This document shows positions 13,601-24,942 of a stretch of DNA of 64,000 nt, piece after piece. The position numbers and the translations under genes were made by a program. Source of the stretch: Marsupella aquatica (lineage: Eukaryota > Marchantiophyta); NCBI GenBank assembly GCA_973895155.1, contig OZ316894.1, positions 6,882,001 through 6,946,000 on the forward strand, read 5' to 3'. The notes beneath the pieces are model-generated. The model saw only the letters and a list, made by a program, of their open reading frames with translations, was not told the DNA's origin and searched no databases. Positions within the stretch are counted from its first letter, which is position 1, and each line of letters opens with the position of its first letter.

Positions 13601-16600
13601 CGTTCTCAAGCTCAAGTCGAGAAATAGTCAGATCTGCACTTTGTTGAGGGGTGTATATGATTGTTAACATCCTCTTAACTGGATGATATAGCCAAGTGCG
13701 AATCGTTTCATGCAAACATTGATACATGCATTCATTTGACGTTCATCTTTCGTAGATTCCAAAAATGGGAGCCAGTTATGACCTTTACTGGTTTGCAGTG
13801 TACAGGAGGATTTTGACCTACTCACAAGTTTCAGGCCAGGCAACATGTTTATTGGCAGCAGAGACCGCACAAATAAAAAGTAGGTTTGTTTACTTCATCG
13901 TTGCTCTCTGCGAGAAATGAAATTGAATGCGATGGGTATAGTGGTTTCATGCCGAGTTTTTACTCAGCACTGGAGTTTGAAATTAGATTACATCTCATTT
14001 GGATAGTGTTTGAAGACAATTTGTATTAATATGGGGTGTCGTCACACAGATGGGTGGTAACTTACGAAATTGACAATGGAACTTCAGAGAGCTATTTGTA
14101 TGAGCCTAGCACGAAAAATCTAGTGTTGCTGTTTGAGCATCACCCAGCACTCAAGCAGTAAGTCTTTGTCTGCCTCTCGAGTGTAGGCTTTCCTTCTTTC
14201 AACTCGTGTACCTAAACGTACGAGAAGAGCAAAGTGGCCTTGAAGCATTGTACTGATTTTTTTCTGCAATTTGCTTCTTACATTGATAAATAATTGCAGG
14301 TACAAACTAGGTACAATGCATTTTCATCTTGTTAGAGCTCGTGATGGTCTGAATATCCCTGTGTACCTCACGTTACCACCGGCTGTCGAGGTAATTTATA
14401 ATACATGAACTCATGGAACTGTTTGTCCGAGTCCATTTCAATTTCTGTTTCCTATCGCCAAAATATTAACACATGATGAACATGACAGCCGAAGAATTTG
14501 CCACTTGTGCTGCGAAGTCATGGTGGTCCGTGGTTTCGAGATTTTTGGGGGTGGGACAATGAAGCCCAATACTATGCGAGCCGTGGCTATGGTACTCGCA
14601 CTCATTCATGGCCTGAATTTCTTGTTGAGAAGAGTGAATGTAAATGATGAGAGCTTTGGTTGTTGCCAAATATGCACTTCGAAACTCTCGTGGTACTCAT
14701 TTTTTACCAATCTTGTTAGCAAATTGTTTAGGTCAAGGTTGGCCGTACCTTACAATCCGCGTTGGCTGGCTTCCAGCATGCTTGCAGGTTCAATATCGAG
14801 GGTCAGATGGTTTTGGCAAGCAATTTATGCACGCTGGAGATAAACAGTGGGCAGCTGGTATGCAGGTATACTTAGAATTCTAGCTGCTCTGTGGGGTCTC
14901 ATTCTTACTCTGTCTTGTAACCTTGATAGTGTTGCTCTGAGGTGTATTGTCTCTAGTCTTATTAATTTGTTCAGAAATAGCCTTCAATGGTTTTCATTGA
15001 TTCTTGTTTCCGCTTGCAATTAGGTGGTGGGTTAGGTTCTTCTGTGGGTCCCTTGATGAACCGTTTGAATTGCTGATTACAAGATTCGTCGACTTCGTCC
15101 AGGAATACTGCAACTAAAAACCGTGCTGGAACTAGCCTTTGAGTAGCAACTGGTTGGCTGTGCAAACATGTGCTCGAGTGTTTGCGATCGCCCTATAGTT
15201 GTTTATAATTTGATCTTCTCTTTGACCAATCTGAAGGTCGTTTTTTCAGAATGACATCACAGATTCCGTACTCTGGACGATTAGTGAAGGCATAGTGGAC
15301 AAGGACCGAGTAGCCATCAGTGGTATTTCTTTTGGAGGATTTTGCTCTTTGGCCGGTGGCGCTTTCACCCCTGGTAGGTTCTGTTCACTGCTGGTGTACC
15401 TTCCTGAAAAGAACATATTGCTCACACTGAATTTGTGAGATCTGTTTCTCTTTTAGCTTCTAGACTAGACAACTTGACAGTCTGTAATTTAACCCTATAC
15501 GTGTCTTGACTCCTTCATATCCTTGTGCAGATTTGTACAAAGCTATCATCGATTTGGTCGGCCCTTCTCAACTTGCAACCGTGACAACTAACATTGTCCC
15601 CTACTGGTAAACCCTCTGCGTCTTCAGGGACCTAGACCCACCCATTGTTTATTCATTCCCGAGCTTGCGGTGAACCTAGTTTTTGCATTCATGGCATGGC
15701 TTTTCTGGAGCGTCATTTCTTTTCTGTGCTTTGACAACTGTCTTTGTTCGGTAAGGGCAAACTTGGTTAGGTCTTTGTTGGGTACATGCAAACTCGAATG
15801 AACACTAATTACAGGCATGCTAAGTGAGGTTTTCGGCTACCTCAAAGTGACTTTTGCTTGTTCTTTCCATCTAGGAAGTCGAAGAAACAAATTCTGCATG
15901 ACAGGGTTATCGACGTAACAAATGATGTGGAGTTCAATAGGGAGCGATCACCGTTCTTTCATGTAAGGGCTTGCAATCCAAAAGTAATTGGACGTGTCTT
16001 TTTATTCAAGCATTGGTACTTTACCTGATGAATATTTATCTCAAACGTTAACTTTCTCCATCAGACGTCCTGATTGGGTTTCTTGGTTTTTACGAATGGT
16101 GATGAAGGCGGACAAATTTAAAGCGCCAGTCATAATTGCAAACGGAGGGAATGACATTATTGTGAACCCGGGTGAGAGCAAGCAAATGTTTGAGGTGAGT
16201 TGTTGAACTGAATCATAGTAATGATACACTAGTATCAGCCCGTCAATTTTTAATTGCCTTCTTGATTTGGTTCTTGTGATACCTGTGCCTTGCAATGTGG
16301 TCCGGAAAGGTTGTTCAGCGTCCTTGTTTCCTGTAGGAATACGATTTACGTCCGCTTGTTTCCATGGGCAAATGCCTGTTGGTTTGTAAGCTCATGTTGT
16401 GGAGATCTAAGTTGTGCCCAGTTCATTAAGTTCACTTTTGTTATCTAGCAATGACTTAATTTCTTTTTCGTCGGGCCAATATATAGTTTAAGATTCCCTG
16501 GCGGCTTTGGCGATCTGAGTCATCAGATCTTTCCAAGTGGATATGACTAAGCTCGCTGATGTGTGCAGGCCTTGACTGAAAATGGGAAGCCTGTTCAGTA

Positions 16601-17120
16601 CCTGGTTTACAACGATGAGGTACTTCCTTACTTCGCGACGAAATTAAAACTATTCCCTAGCTCGAGGTGGAAGTAGCCACTCCTGCAGTTGTACAGCTAA
16701 CTGGATTCTATCAATTTTAGCGTCTAGCTCTTCTCAGTGAATATTACAGTGTCCTACCACAGATTTCATTCATGGTAGCTTCTGCATTTAATGTTAGACT
16801 GTGAGACAAGTCTGTTCATTGTAGTCTTAGTAGTGTGCTGCTAGTGTAGCTATGATGGCCTAGAAAGGCACGCAATGTACAGAAGTCTTCGAGCAAGTTC
16901 CTTCTGTTGTCCTTCGCCTTAAAAATGAAGGTGCACAACATGACAGTTCATTCTTTGCCTGGTTTCTCAGGGGCACTGGCTTGAACGGCCACAAAACAAG
17001 ATGGATTGGTTTTGGCGAATCGAGAAGCTTCTCCACAAACAGATTGGAGGTCCATTGGGATCACCACCTCCTGTCCACAACACAGGAGCGACCTTGGTTT
17101 CAGATACGATTGGACTTTAG
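10640..17120 (+). CDS. S9-family serine peptidase (dipeptidyl aminopeptidase/acylaminoacyl-peptidase type), 19 exons
   Basis: The predicted protein has 661 residues. Exons are 10640-10703, 10843-10961, 11306-11371, 11556-11616, 11885-12054, 12288-12497, 12750-12824, 13126-13298, 13799-13879, 14050-14157, 14300-14390, 14489-14591, 14777-14865, 15250-15373, 15531-15606, 15875-15962, 16108-16194, 16569-16619 and 16971-17120. Residues from about 25 to 390 read as the beta-propeller (LIPTEILFG near the start, LSSDGKFLAYLAP, WSPSGEYIIY, VELSTGSIRDLTP). The alpha/beta-hydrolase domain follows, with HGGPW at 417-421 and nucleophile Ser497 in GISFGG. The acid is probably Asp582 in NGGNDIIV and the base His614 in GHW. 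The expected reaction is release of N-terminal dipeptides or acylated residues from peptides. There is no evident transit or signal peptide, so a cytosolic location is inferred. The length equals the family norm. The weakest splice site is the exon 17 acceptor (atgaag), which has a poor pyrimidine tract. Confidence 0.9.
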
Positions 17121-17799
17121 TTCACCAGCCCCGGTGCTCGTCTGTGCGTGGACATCCAAATAGCATGTATGATAAACATAGTGACAGGTCTTAATTATTG
17201 ATGGACCAGCGATGAAACATAATTCATTAGATCCTAGTTATGGTCCAGATTGATAGTTGTGACAAACGTTCAATACGGATCGAATATCAGTACTATCATC
17301 CTCATTGCCTCAGCAAATTGCAGAGGAGTTTTAGTGGATGCTGTACTGGGTCCCTTGTTTGCCACTTTCATGATTTATAGGTGGCAAAGTATTCTTTGAT
17401 TCTTCAATCGTGAGCGCAATGAGCAAGCATGTTTTATGGATCACAGTAATCATACAACTTATGAAATTTGGTTTTGGCAAGTTCTTCCCGTTTGAATGAC
17501 TTATCCAAACCCCATGGAGAGCAACGAGCTGTCTTGCAACTGAGGTCCCCTGGATGTATCCCTTCTAAAACTTTACATTCCCATAGTAAAGTAACTGCAG
17601 GTCTTCTCAAAGTTATTCCCCTTCTACTGTGAAATTCCTAATTTCCATAACTCTACTTTCCGAAACTCTAATTTCTGGTGTAGAATGTGGTAATCACATC
17701 TTTATAATGACAGTCCTCAAACTGTTCAATGTTAGTTCAGCAGTGCATGGTGAAGGAACCTGGCTTCCTCTAACCAACTACCACTTGATCTAGTGAAAT
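17121..17799. other. 3' flank of the S9 peptidase gene
   Basis: I see no gene, no long open frame and no recognisable repeat boundary. The stretch leads into LINE-derived sequence, whose 5' truncation point must lie near 17,800 but has no visible target-site duplication. Confidence 0.4.
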
Positions 17800-20700
17800 C
17801 ACTGAAAAGATGCTTGATGGGACCCTTGCCAAGCGGAGACCAGGCTGCAGGACTTCGAGACTGAAAAGGTTTGTTGGATGGCTTTCATTCTGCAATTTAG
17901 GTGGATTGGGGAGGGAGACAAATGCTCTAAACTTTTCTTCAGGAGCTTCAAGGGACTGGCCATGAACAAGGAAATCACCCAACTGTTTACACCGGAGGAG
18001 CAAATTGTCAGCCGATGGGAGGAACTGGCTTCCACAGCTACCAATTTCTTCCAAGACCTTCTTGGCCGATCATATGGCTTTCACTGGGAAGAAGTGGCTC
18101 AGGTTCTGGAGCTGCAAACAAAACGAATCACCACAGAGGACCAGGATCAGATGAATGCACCTATCACATTGGAGGAACTTGGGCAGGCTGCAACGGCACT
18201 TGCCAGCAACAAGTGCCCTGGACCTGATGGAATCCCCGTTGAATTCTTTGTGGCCCACTGGCACATTGTGGGTCCCTCTCTCCATAGGGCTTTGTTGCAC
18301 GGATTGGCTGATGGGTAGTTCTCCCCCAAAATCACCAGGGGCCTAATCATCCTTCTACCTAAGCCGGACTATTGGAGGTCTCTAACTAATAAGCGCCCCA
18401 TCACACTCTTGAATGTGGCTCATAAGATTGGTGCCAAGGTTCTTCAAATGCGCCTCATACCGGTTCTGCAGCAGTTCATTTTGCCCCAACAATTTGCTTT
18501 TATTCCAGGAAGGAACATTCATCATTCCCTTATGCTTCTCAATGAGACGCTACATCATACTGCAACCTCCAGGCTTGAATATATTCTGCTCAAGTTGCAT
18601 GTCATCAAGGCTTTTGACAAGCTTGAATGGCCCTTTTTGATGGCTTTTATGGAGAAGGCAGGATTCAATGGGCTCATAATGCAATTCTTGAGGGCAACCC
18701 AAGCATAGGCCTCCTCTGCTGTATTAATTAATGGGAGAATGGCCTCCCCCTTCAATCTAGCTCGTTTGGTGAGGCAGGGATGTCCACTATCCCCTCTGCT
18801 TTTCCTCATTGCCATTGACTCCCTTAGCAACATTGTTTCCAGGGAGGTCAATCAAGGATCCATTCAAGGGATAGACATGCATCACTTGGCAGTTCATAAT
18901 ATCCACTACTTCTTTGCAGATGATATTGCCCTACTCATTCATGCCACAATGCAATTTATCGACTCTTGTAAGATGGTTCTTGATCTCTTTGGCATGGCTT
19001 CAGGCCTATATTTGTGCCTGGGAGAAAACAAAGGCTGCCTTTATGTCCCCACGTAGGATTCCACTCGAATTCAGACATCTCCCCTGGAGGTGGGAAGATG
19101 AACAGAATGCCAGTAAGTTTCTCAGGGTCCCTCTTGCTCAACACATTTCCGAACATCAAATGGTCCAAACCTTATCGGAAAAACTGGAATCAAGACTTGA
19201 CCAGGTCCGCACGACCTCAGGATCACTGATTGCCCGGGTCACGGTAGCAAACCATCTTGTCCTCAGCACCCTCTAGTTCACTCTTACCATATGGGCTGGC
19301 CAGCAATCTACCCTGGACAGCTTACAAAAGAATATCACTGGCTTTGTGTTGGCGGGAGGCCAGATCCAGAGTAGACCTTGCGACCATCACCAAACCAAGG
19401 GGACATGGAGGACTTGGGCTGATCTCGTTGTCGGCACAATTCAAGGCACTGGCGGGGAATTTCATTCATTATCTGGGCATTGGCAGAGGGGGACTACCCT
19501 CTTTGTTGCATCCTTCAATTCAAAATCAGGAAGCTTTCCCAGCTAAAGTGGGGGGCGGATGACTTCGCTTGGGCCTTCACACAATGTCATACTCTACCAC
19601 AAAATAGCTCGCAGGTCTGGATGAATGTATGCACTGCATGGAATGTTTTGAAAAAATAGTTGAGACCTACCTCACCGGGACACTTGGAAGGGATCACCTC
19701 TTTGGAATCCACATCTCAATCATTTCAACCCCACGTCGGCTAGATGTCATACCAATCCTCAACGGAAAATCAAGAGGGGGGGTTTTCACTACATGAAAGA
19801 TGTCTTGGATATTGCTGGCAACTTTATTAGATGGGAAGATGGGCCCTCCAAGTGGTTGCTTGGGATTGTGCTAGGGCATACAAGAAGATGATTGACAATC
19901 TCAGGGGGTATGGCACGCGTGACAGTAAACAGAAAAATTTTCCTGTTATCAGCAAAAAATTACTGTTACCAGGAAAAATAATCATGTCAAAATATTTTCT
20001 AAAAAGTCAGATTTCCAAAAAAAATTAAATTACAATATTTTTTGGCTAGCTTTGGGTGCTAGCAAAAAACATAAAAAATTTCAAAAAAAAACAATTTCAA
20101 AAAACAATTTCAAAAAAAATTCAAAAAAAATTCAAAAAAAATTACCACTCATTTTCCTGTTACTGTTTGTTGTTATTGTTTGCTGTTTCCTGTCGTTTGT
20201 AAATACCCCATCTCAGGAGTGTCCCTGGATTACATTGTGACCCTAGGATGTTGTTCCCTATTTTCATGGAAGCATCTGTACATTTGGGAATACTCTACTG
20301 AGAAAAGACTCATCACTACACAGTTACAATTTTCCCAAGATACTTCCTCTCCACGGTGGACCTTCTTGGTGATCAATGGCTGTCTGTACAAGAACATCTT
20401 TGCCCCACCAATTGACACACTTCTACATAGGGTTCTAACCCACCACTTATGGATTGGCAGACCCATTCATTTGGCTACCTCGCACCTTTGCTCCAATATG
20501 ATGGAAGGATGGCCTTCCCTTCTTGGACACATCCACAGCACATTTACGGGAGATCCAATGGCGCTCTTCAGAATCTCTCCACAAGGCAATACACAAATGG
20601 GTGACCAGGTTGAACTGGAATCCTAACCCCCAAATGCTCTGGACCTCGGGGGTTTCACTTCCACAAAAATGGCATATCACGTGCGACGATGGATAGGGTC

Positions 20701-21880
20701 ATTTTATTGATTTCTAAGGGAAGATTTTAGAATTTTTGCAGAAGAACAATAGGGTCTTTTAAATTCAATTTTGAAACTTATAAGAACATTAGGGTCTTTT
20801 TCATCCAATTTTGGAATATTCCAAGAATATTCTAACTTTATAGGGGTTAAAAATTAAAAAAATTCTTACAATTTTGGGGATCCGAGGCCTAAAAACATTG
20901 CAGGTGATGGGGAGGTCCCCATATAGTGAGACCCCCAAGCTCTGGACATGTACCTGGCTCCCATTTAGGGCAGCCACAGAAAATTGCTTTCTCTAGCAAC
21001 TAATTTACCGTGTTCCAGGTACGCAACATTGGAGATTTCCCTAATTACTACCGCATGATCCGATCACTTGGTGCACCACATGTGGGATGAATCAGCATGA
21101 GCACATTATACATTGCATCTGGGAAATGTAGAGTCTCGCAGATAGTTTGGACGTGGTTACAACACTTTCTCCAACACTGTTCATTTTCACAAGGGATCCA
21201 AGTCCAACTCATGCCTGTGCACATCTTCGTCGGGGCACCACTTCCGGATGGATGGGACATACCGGAGAAACTCTGGCATCTTCTCATGGCGCTCACTTGT
21301 TGGCACATCTGGAAAGATTGCTGCGCACATTTCACTGAGCACACACTCCCCAATCCAGAAGGGGTTATCCAGAAAACATGGAGTCGGCTGAGCATTTATC
21401 TCCGACGTGATTGGGCCCAACATCCAAGATTCGGGTTGGGAAAACCACCTTTGGTGAGGCACATCATGAATTTTCAAGGGACTGTGGTACTTGGGATGGC
21501 CTTTGGAGCATACATCAAGCCACACTCCAAGTCCAACCGGTCCCACCACGCCCACCATGAGGATCCATCCCTTGCAGGTCTTGTAGCTGCACTACTGCTA
21601 GACTGATAGAGGAATCTTTATCATGGACCCACTAGAAGGGACCTCACTAGTCCCCGAACACTGGCCGGTCTTTGGGAGTGTGCTGCTCCTTTGGTAGTCT
21701 CCAAATCTCTTGTTTGGTTGCCTTCACGGAGGCTCTATCTTCTTGCCTGGTTCCGGCCCTTCCGGCTTTAGCACATTGACCTTTGGTCCCCATGGGTGGT
21801 CCCATTTTGGGGGCCCCATTTTGTATTCTGACCAAATGAATGGAATTCTTCTGGTTTTTCAAGGCAAAAAAAAGAACACA
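17800..21880 (+). mobile_element. Decayed plant LINE (non-LTR retrotransposon), ORF2 remnant
   Basis: A run of collinear but broken frames encodes a plant-LINE ORF2. One frame carries 17878-18318, 18409-18708 and 18739-19056, separated only by in-frame TAG codons, and later parts shift frame near 19,060 and 19,260. Visible reverse-transcriptase landmarks are CPGPDGIPVEFF, ITLLNVAHKIGAKVL, FAFIPGRNIHHSL, KAFDKLEW, VRQGCPLSPLLF and the catalytic FADD box (about 18,915). Motif A has lost its expected aspartate (LHVIKAFD). A CxxC...H...H...C zinc-knuckle-like tail lies at 21,072-21,115, followed by the C-terminal region to about 21,600. No endonuclease domain is visible upstream, so the copy is 5' truncated. 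The element is inactive and is interrupted by the MITE at 19905-20209. Confidence 0.9.
19905..20209. mobile_element. 305-bp MITE with terminal inverted repeats, inserted in the LINE
   Basis: The element starts with ggggtat and ends with atacccc. A second, inner inverted block is gacagtaaacag (19921-19932) against ctgtttcctgtc (20183-20194), 11 of 12 bases pairing. It is flanked by atctcag on both sides (19898-19904 and 20210-20216), a 7-bp target-site duplication that could be read as 8 or 9 bp with one mismatch. The interior is A-rich and non-coding. Without the element and one duplicate, the LINE reading frame continues in the same phase. Duplication length and the GGGG terminus suggest a hAT- or Mutator-mobilised MITE, but the superfamily is not settled. 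Confidence 0.75.
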
Positions 21881-24800
21881 TGACACAAAAATGTTAGAGA
21901 GGGCCTAGTTTATAACAAAAGTTTCATATAGGGCCTATCACCTAAATTCGTTTTGGCAGGGGTCCAGCAAGCATATATCTCCCCTTATTACAATTTATAC
22001 TTTTAGGTTTCTTGGTATCTTGGTACCTCCAATGTACAAAAGATACCTCCAATTGTACATACTTTAAACATCCTTCCCCAAAAGTCCTACAAGCTTTTTA
22101 TTACCATTTTGGGAAAGATGTTTAAAGTTGGACCAGCCTTATACATCATCTTTCAAAGCTTTGTCTTTTCTAATTAACTAAAGGTTTGACCCTAGTCTCT
22201 TCACCCTTAATTGTAGTCTTGACCTGGGACTCATTACCTGACTTTCAAAGGTCCTTGGGTGACTTGGCACCTCTTCCCAAGAGTGAGACTAAGAGCCAAC
22301 TTGCATGTGCAGGTCCTAAGAAATGTGGCCCTTCAACTGCAGCAAAAAGGAGATCTTCCACAATGACAAGCAGCCAGGAGGCCGATGACACAAGTACAAG
22401 AAGACAGAAAATGCAAGGGCGGGAAAGGTTCCGGCCCTTGCCCTCAGGACTCCATAAAAACCGGCATCAGGCCTGGTGTAGGAGGAGGATGTGGCAGAAA
22501 ACTCTGCTCCATACATAAGGTGACATAACTGAAGTTTAGGGCCTACTTTTTGACAACCCTTCACATGCAAGTTGGGTGACATAACTGAAGTTTAGGGCCT
22601 AATTTTTGACAACCCTTCACGTGCAAGTTGGGTGACATAACTGAAGTTTAGGGCCTAATTTTTGACAACCCTTCACATGCAAGTTAGGTGTAAGAAATGT
22701 TTCAGGGATAATGTTGGTCTCTAGTCAGAAGGCTTCAAGGGGCCAACACTTGGTAAGTCATGACCGGTCTGTGAGGAGAGTGCACATGTACCAAGTGGCC
22801 CAAGACTTTAATTTTTGCTTTGAGTTGGTTCAGAAAAAATGCTCTTAACCCTTGAATATTCTCAAATATATGTGCGTCCTCTTGAGCTGGAAACGTTACA
22901 AGATAGGCTTTTACTTTTGTTTTGGGGACCTAGGTGACACCAAAACAATATGGCGCACAACATTGAGGGCCCTGTCAAAGACCTGATTGACTTTTAATTA
23001 CAATCTTGACCCAGGACAGATGGCCTGACTTTCAAAAGGTCTTGGGTGACTTGGTACGTCTTCCCATTGGTGAGACAAATAAAGGCCTTAGGATGATGTC
23101 ATTATTTTCCCTTTCAAGTGGGGCCAACACTTTTGCATGGCCATGACCAATGAGGAGAGGGCACACATACCAAGTGGCCCAAAACTAATTTACGCTTACT
23201 CTAACTTCCACCAAAATTTATAGATCAGGAAAAAACAAAGTACAATGAAATGAACGAGAAAGAGTTCCAAAGAGGAAAAACACCTATTCACCAGAAAACA
23301 GAAAAGCAATTGTAAACCAAAGAGTACAATCACCAAACAAGGAAAAAAAAAGTACATGAAAGAAAAGAAAAAGAGGTCCAAAGAGGACAATCACCAAATA
23401 AGGAAAAAGAAAAGCAAGTGCAATACTAAAAAGGAAAAAGAGATTTGCTTTTCTTTTTTCTTGTTAGGTGTTTTTTCTTTCCTTTCATTGTACTTTTGTC
23501 CCCTGATTTATAAATTTTGCTGGAAGATTCATTGAAAAGTGTAAAAAAATATGGATCTCAACTCTCAAAATGAATGATTAGTTATTCCTAACATGGGAAC
23601 CGTTTGGAGCCCTAAACACTACAAGATAAGTAACTTTGGTGATCCTTCAACTTTTGGGTACTTTAAAGAATATTTTTTGCTCATTTATCTACATAGTACA
23701 TATAGTCCTAAAAGCTTCTTCTTACCTTTTGGGGAAAGATGTTTAAAGTTGGAGCAACCCTATAGCGAAAGAAAAGGGAATCTGTGCAAGAGGGCAAGAA
23801 GAGACACCCATCCAAAAACTCACACAAGTCAATGGTCAGTAATCAGAACCTATAGTACTTAATTCTTAAAACATCAGCAACAAATGGATCAACTAGGGAG
23901 ATATTTACCAAAAAACTCTAAATAACTTTGTGAGAGCGCTTCAATAAAGTTATTCAGGGGTATGTCGTACTCTTCTTAATTGAGCCTATGTAAGTGAGAC
24001 GAAAGTAAGAGGGCAAGGAGAGACACACCAGCCCAATTGGAACAATGCACCAATTAGGAGAAGTTTCAGGAAAAAATCTGAATGTGGCGCATAGACTCCT
24101 ACAAAGACCCTATATAAGATTCAAGGAGACAAGTCCATGTTAATGGCTTTCATATGTAGGCTGCTGGCTACTGTAGTCCGCTGCCCAAAAAAAATCCATA
24201 AAAGTTTGACATTTTCTGTCAGTGTTACAAGAGTAGTCTGATCCCCACTTTTAGGTGGGATTGGTGTAAAAGAAAGTGTGCCTATAGCAAGATTCAAACT
24301 CAACAGCTCCAGCTCCCCATTCATAGGATCTACCATATAGCATACTCATCCTCGAACATGAAAAGTTATTTTGTCCTCTAGCAAAAAGTTTAAGTTTTTT
24401 AGTGAAATATAGGTGATCTATTTTTTTGTGGCAAATATAAATAGGACATTGATTAGGAAGCCCGGAAGCGTGACATGAAAAGTTGTGCACATAAGGTACA
24501 AGAATAAAAGTACACATGTAAAAAAAAGTAATAGTGAACAGGAAAAATTTAAGTCTATGGTATTGGGTTCTGCACATACTATACACCAGTAAAGATACTT
24601 ATGTACTTATCTTAGGTAATGACACTCAAATGAATTAAAACCATAAATTTAGGACACAAAACCATGAGTAGAACTTAAAGACATGAGGAGTGCACTTCAA
24701 TTAGATCATTTCTTCTTCACTAAGGGCTAGAACTTTAGTGAGCTTTGTTAAAGAATAACACATACTTTTTACAGAAAAGGGCCAAATAGAGTACAAAAGA

Positions 24801-24942
24801 ATAAACAAGAGAGGTCCGAAGTGGACAAAACCAAACGCAAAAGAAGTGAGCAAAAGGAAACCCCTAAAAACCAAGAAAGAGTAACTAAAACTACCGCAAA
24901 TGGACCAAGGTCCTCATCATTCCTAGCAAATGTGGCAGAAAG
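21881..24942. other. Repeat-derived region without genes
   Basis: I see no gene. The stretch is made of diverged, internally duplicated repeat blocks. Block A, containing tgggaaagatgtttaaagtt, occurs near 22,090-22,140 and again near 23,700-23,760. Block B, containing cctgactttcaaa and cttgggtgacttgg, occurs at about 22,190-22,290 and 22,985-23,080. Block C, containing ggggccaacac and accaagtggccca, occurs at about 22,735-22,810 and 23,115-23,185. Related sequence (aacaaaagtttca; tactcatcc-ggaacatga) recurs near 58,985 and 60,060, so this is a dispersed family. Its class is unknown. Confidence 0.6.
22521..22688. repeat. Tandem repeat, three 56-bp units
   Basis: Three consecutive 56-bp copies begin with tgacataactgaagttta at 22521, 22577 and 22633 and end with the motif cacatgcaagtt or its near variant. 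Differences between units are only a few bases, so the array is young. No open frame or hairpin explains it. Confidence 0.9.
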
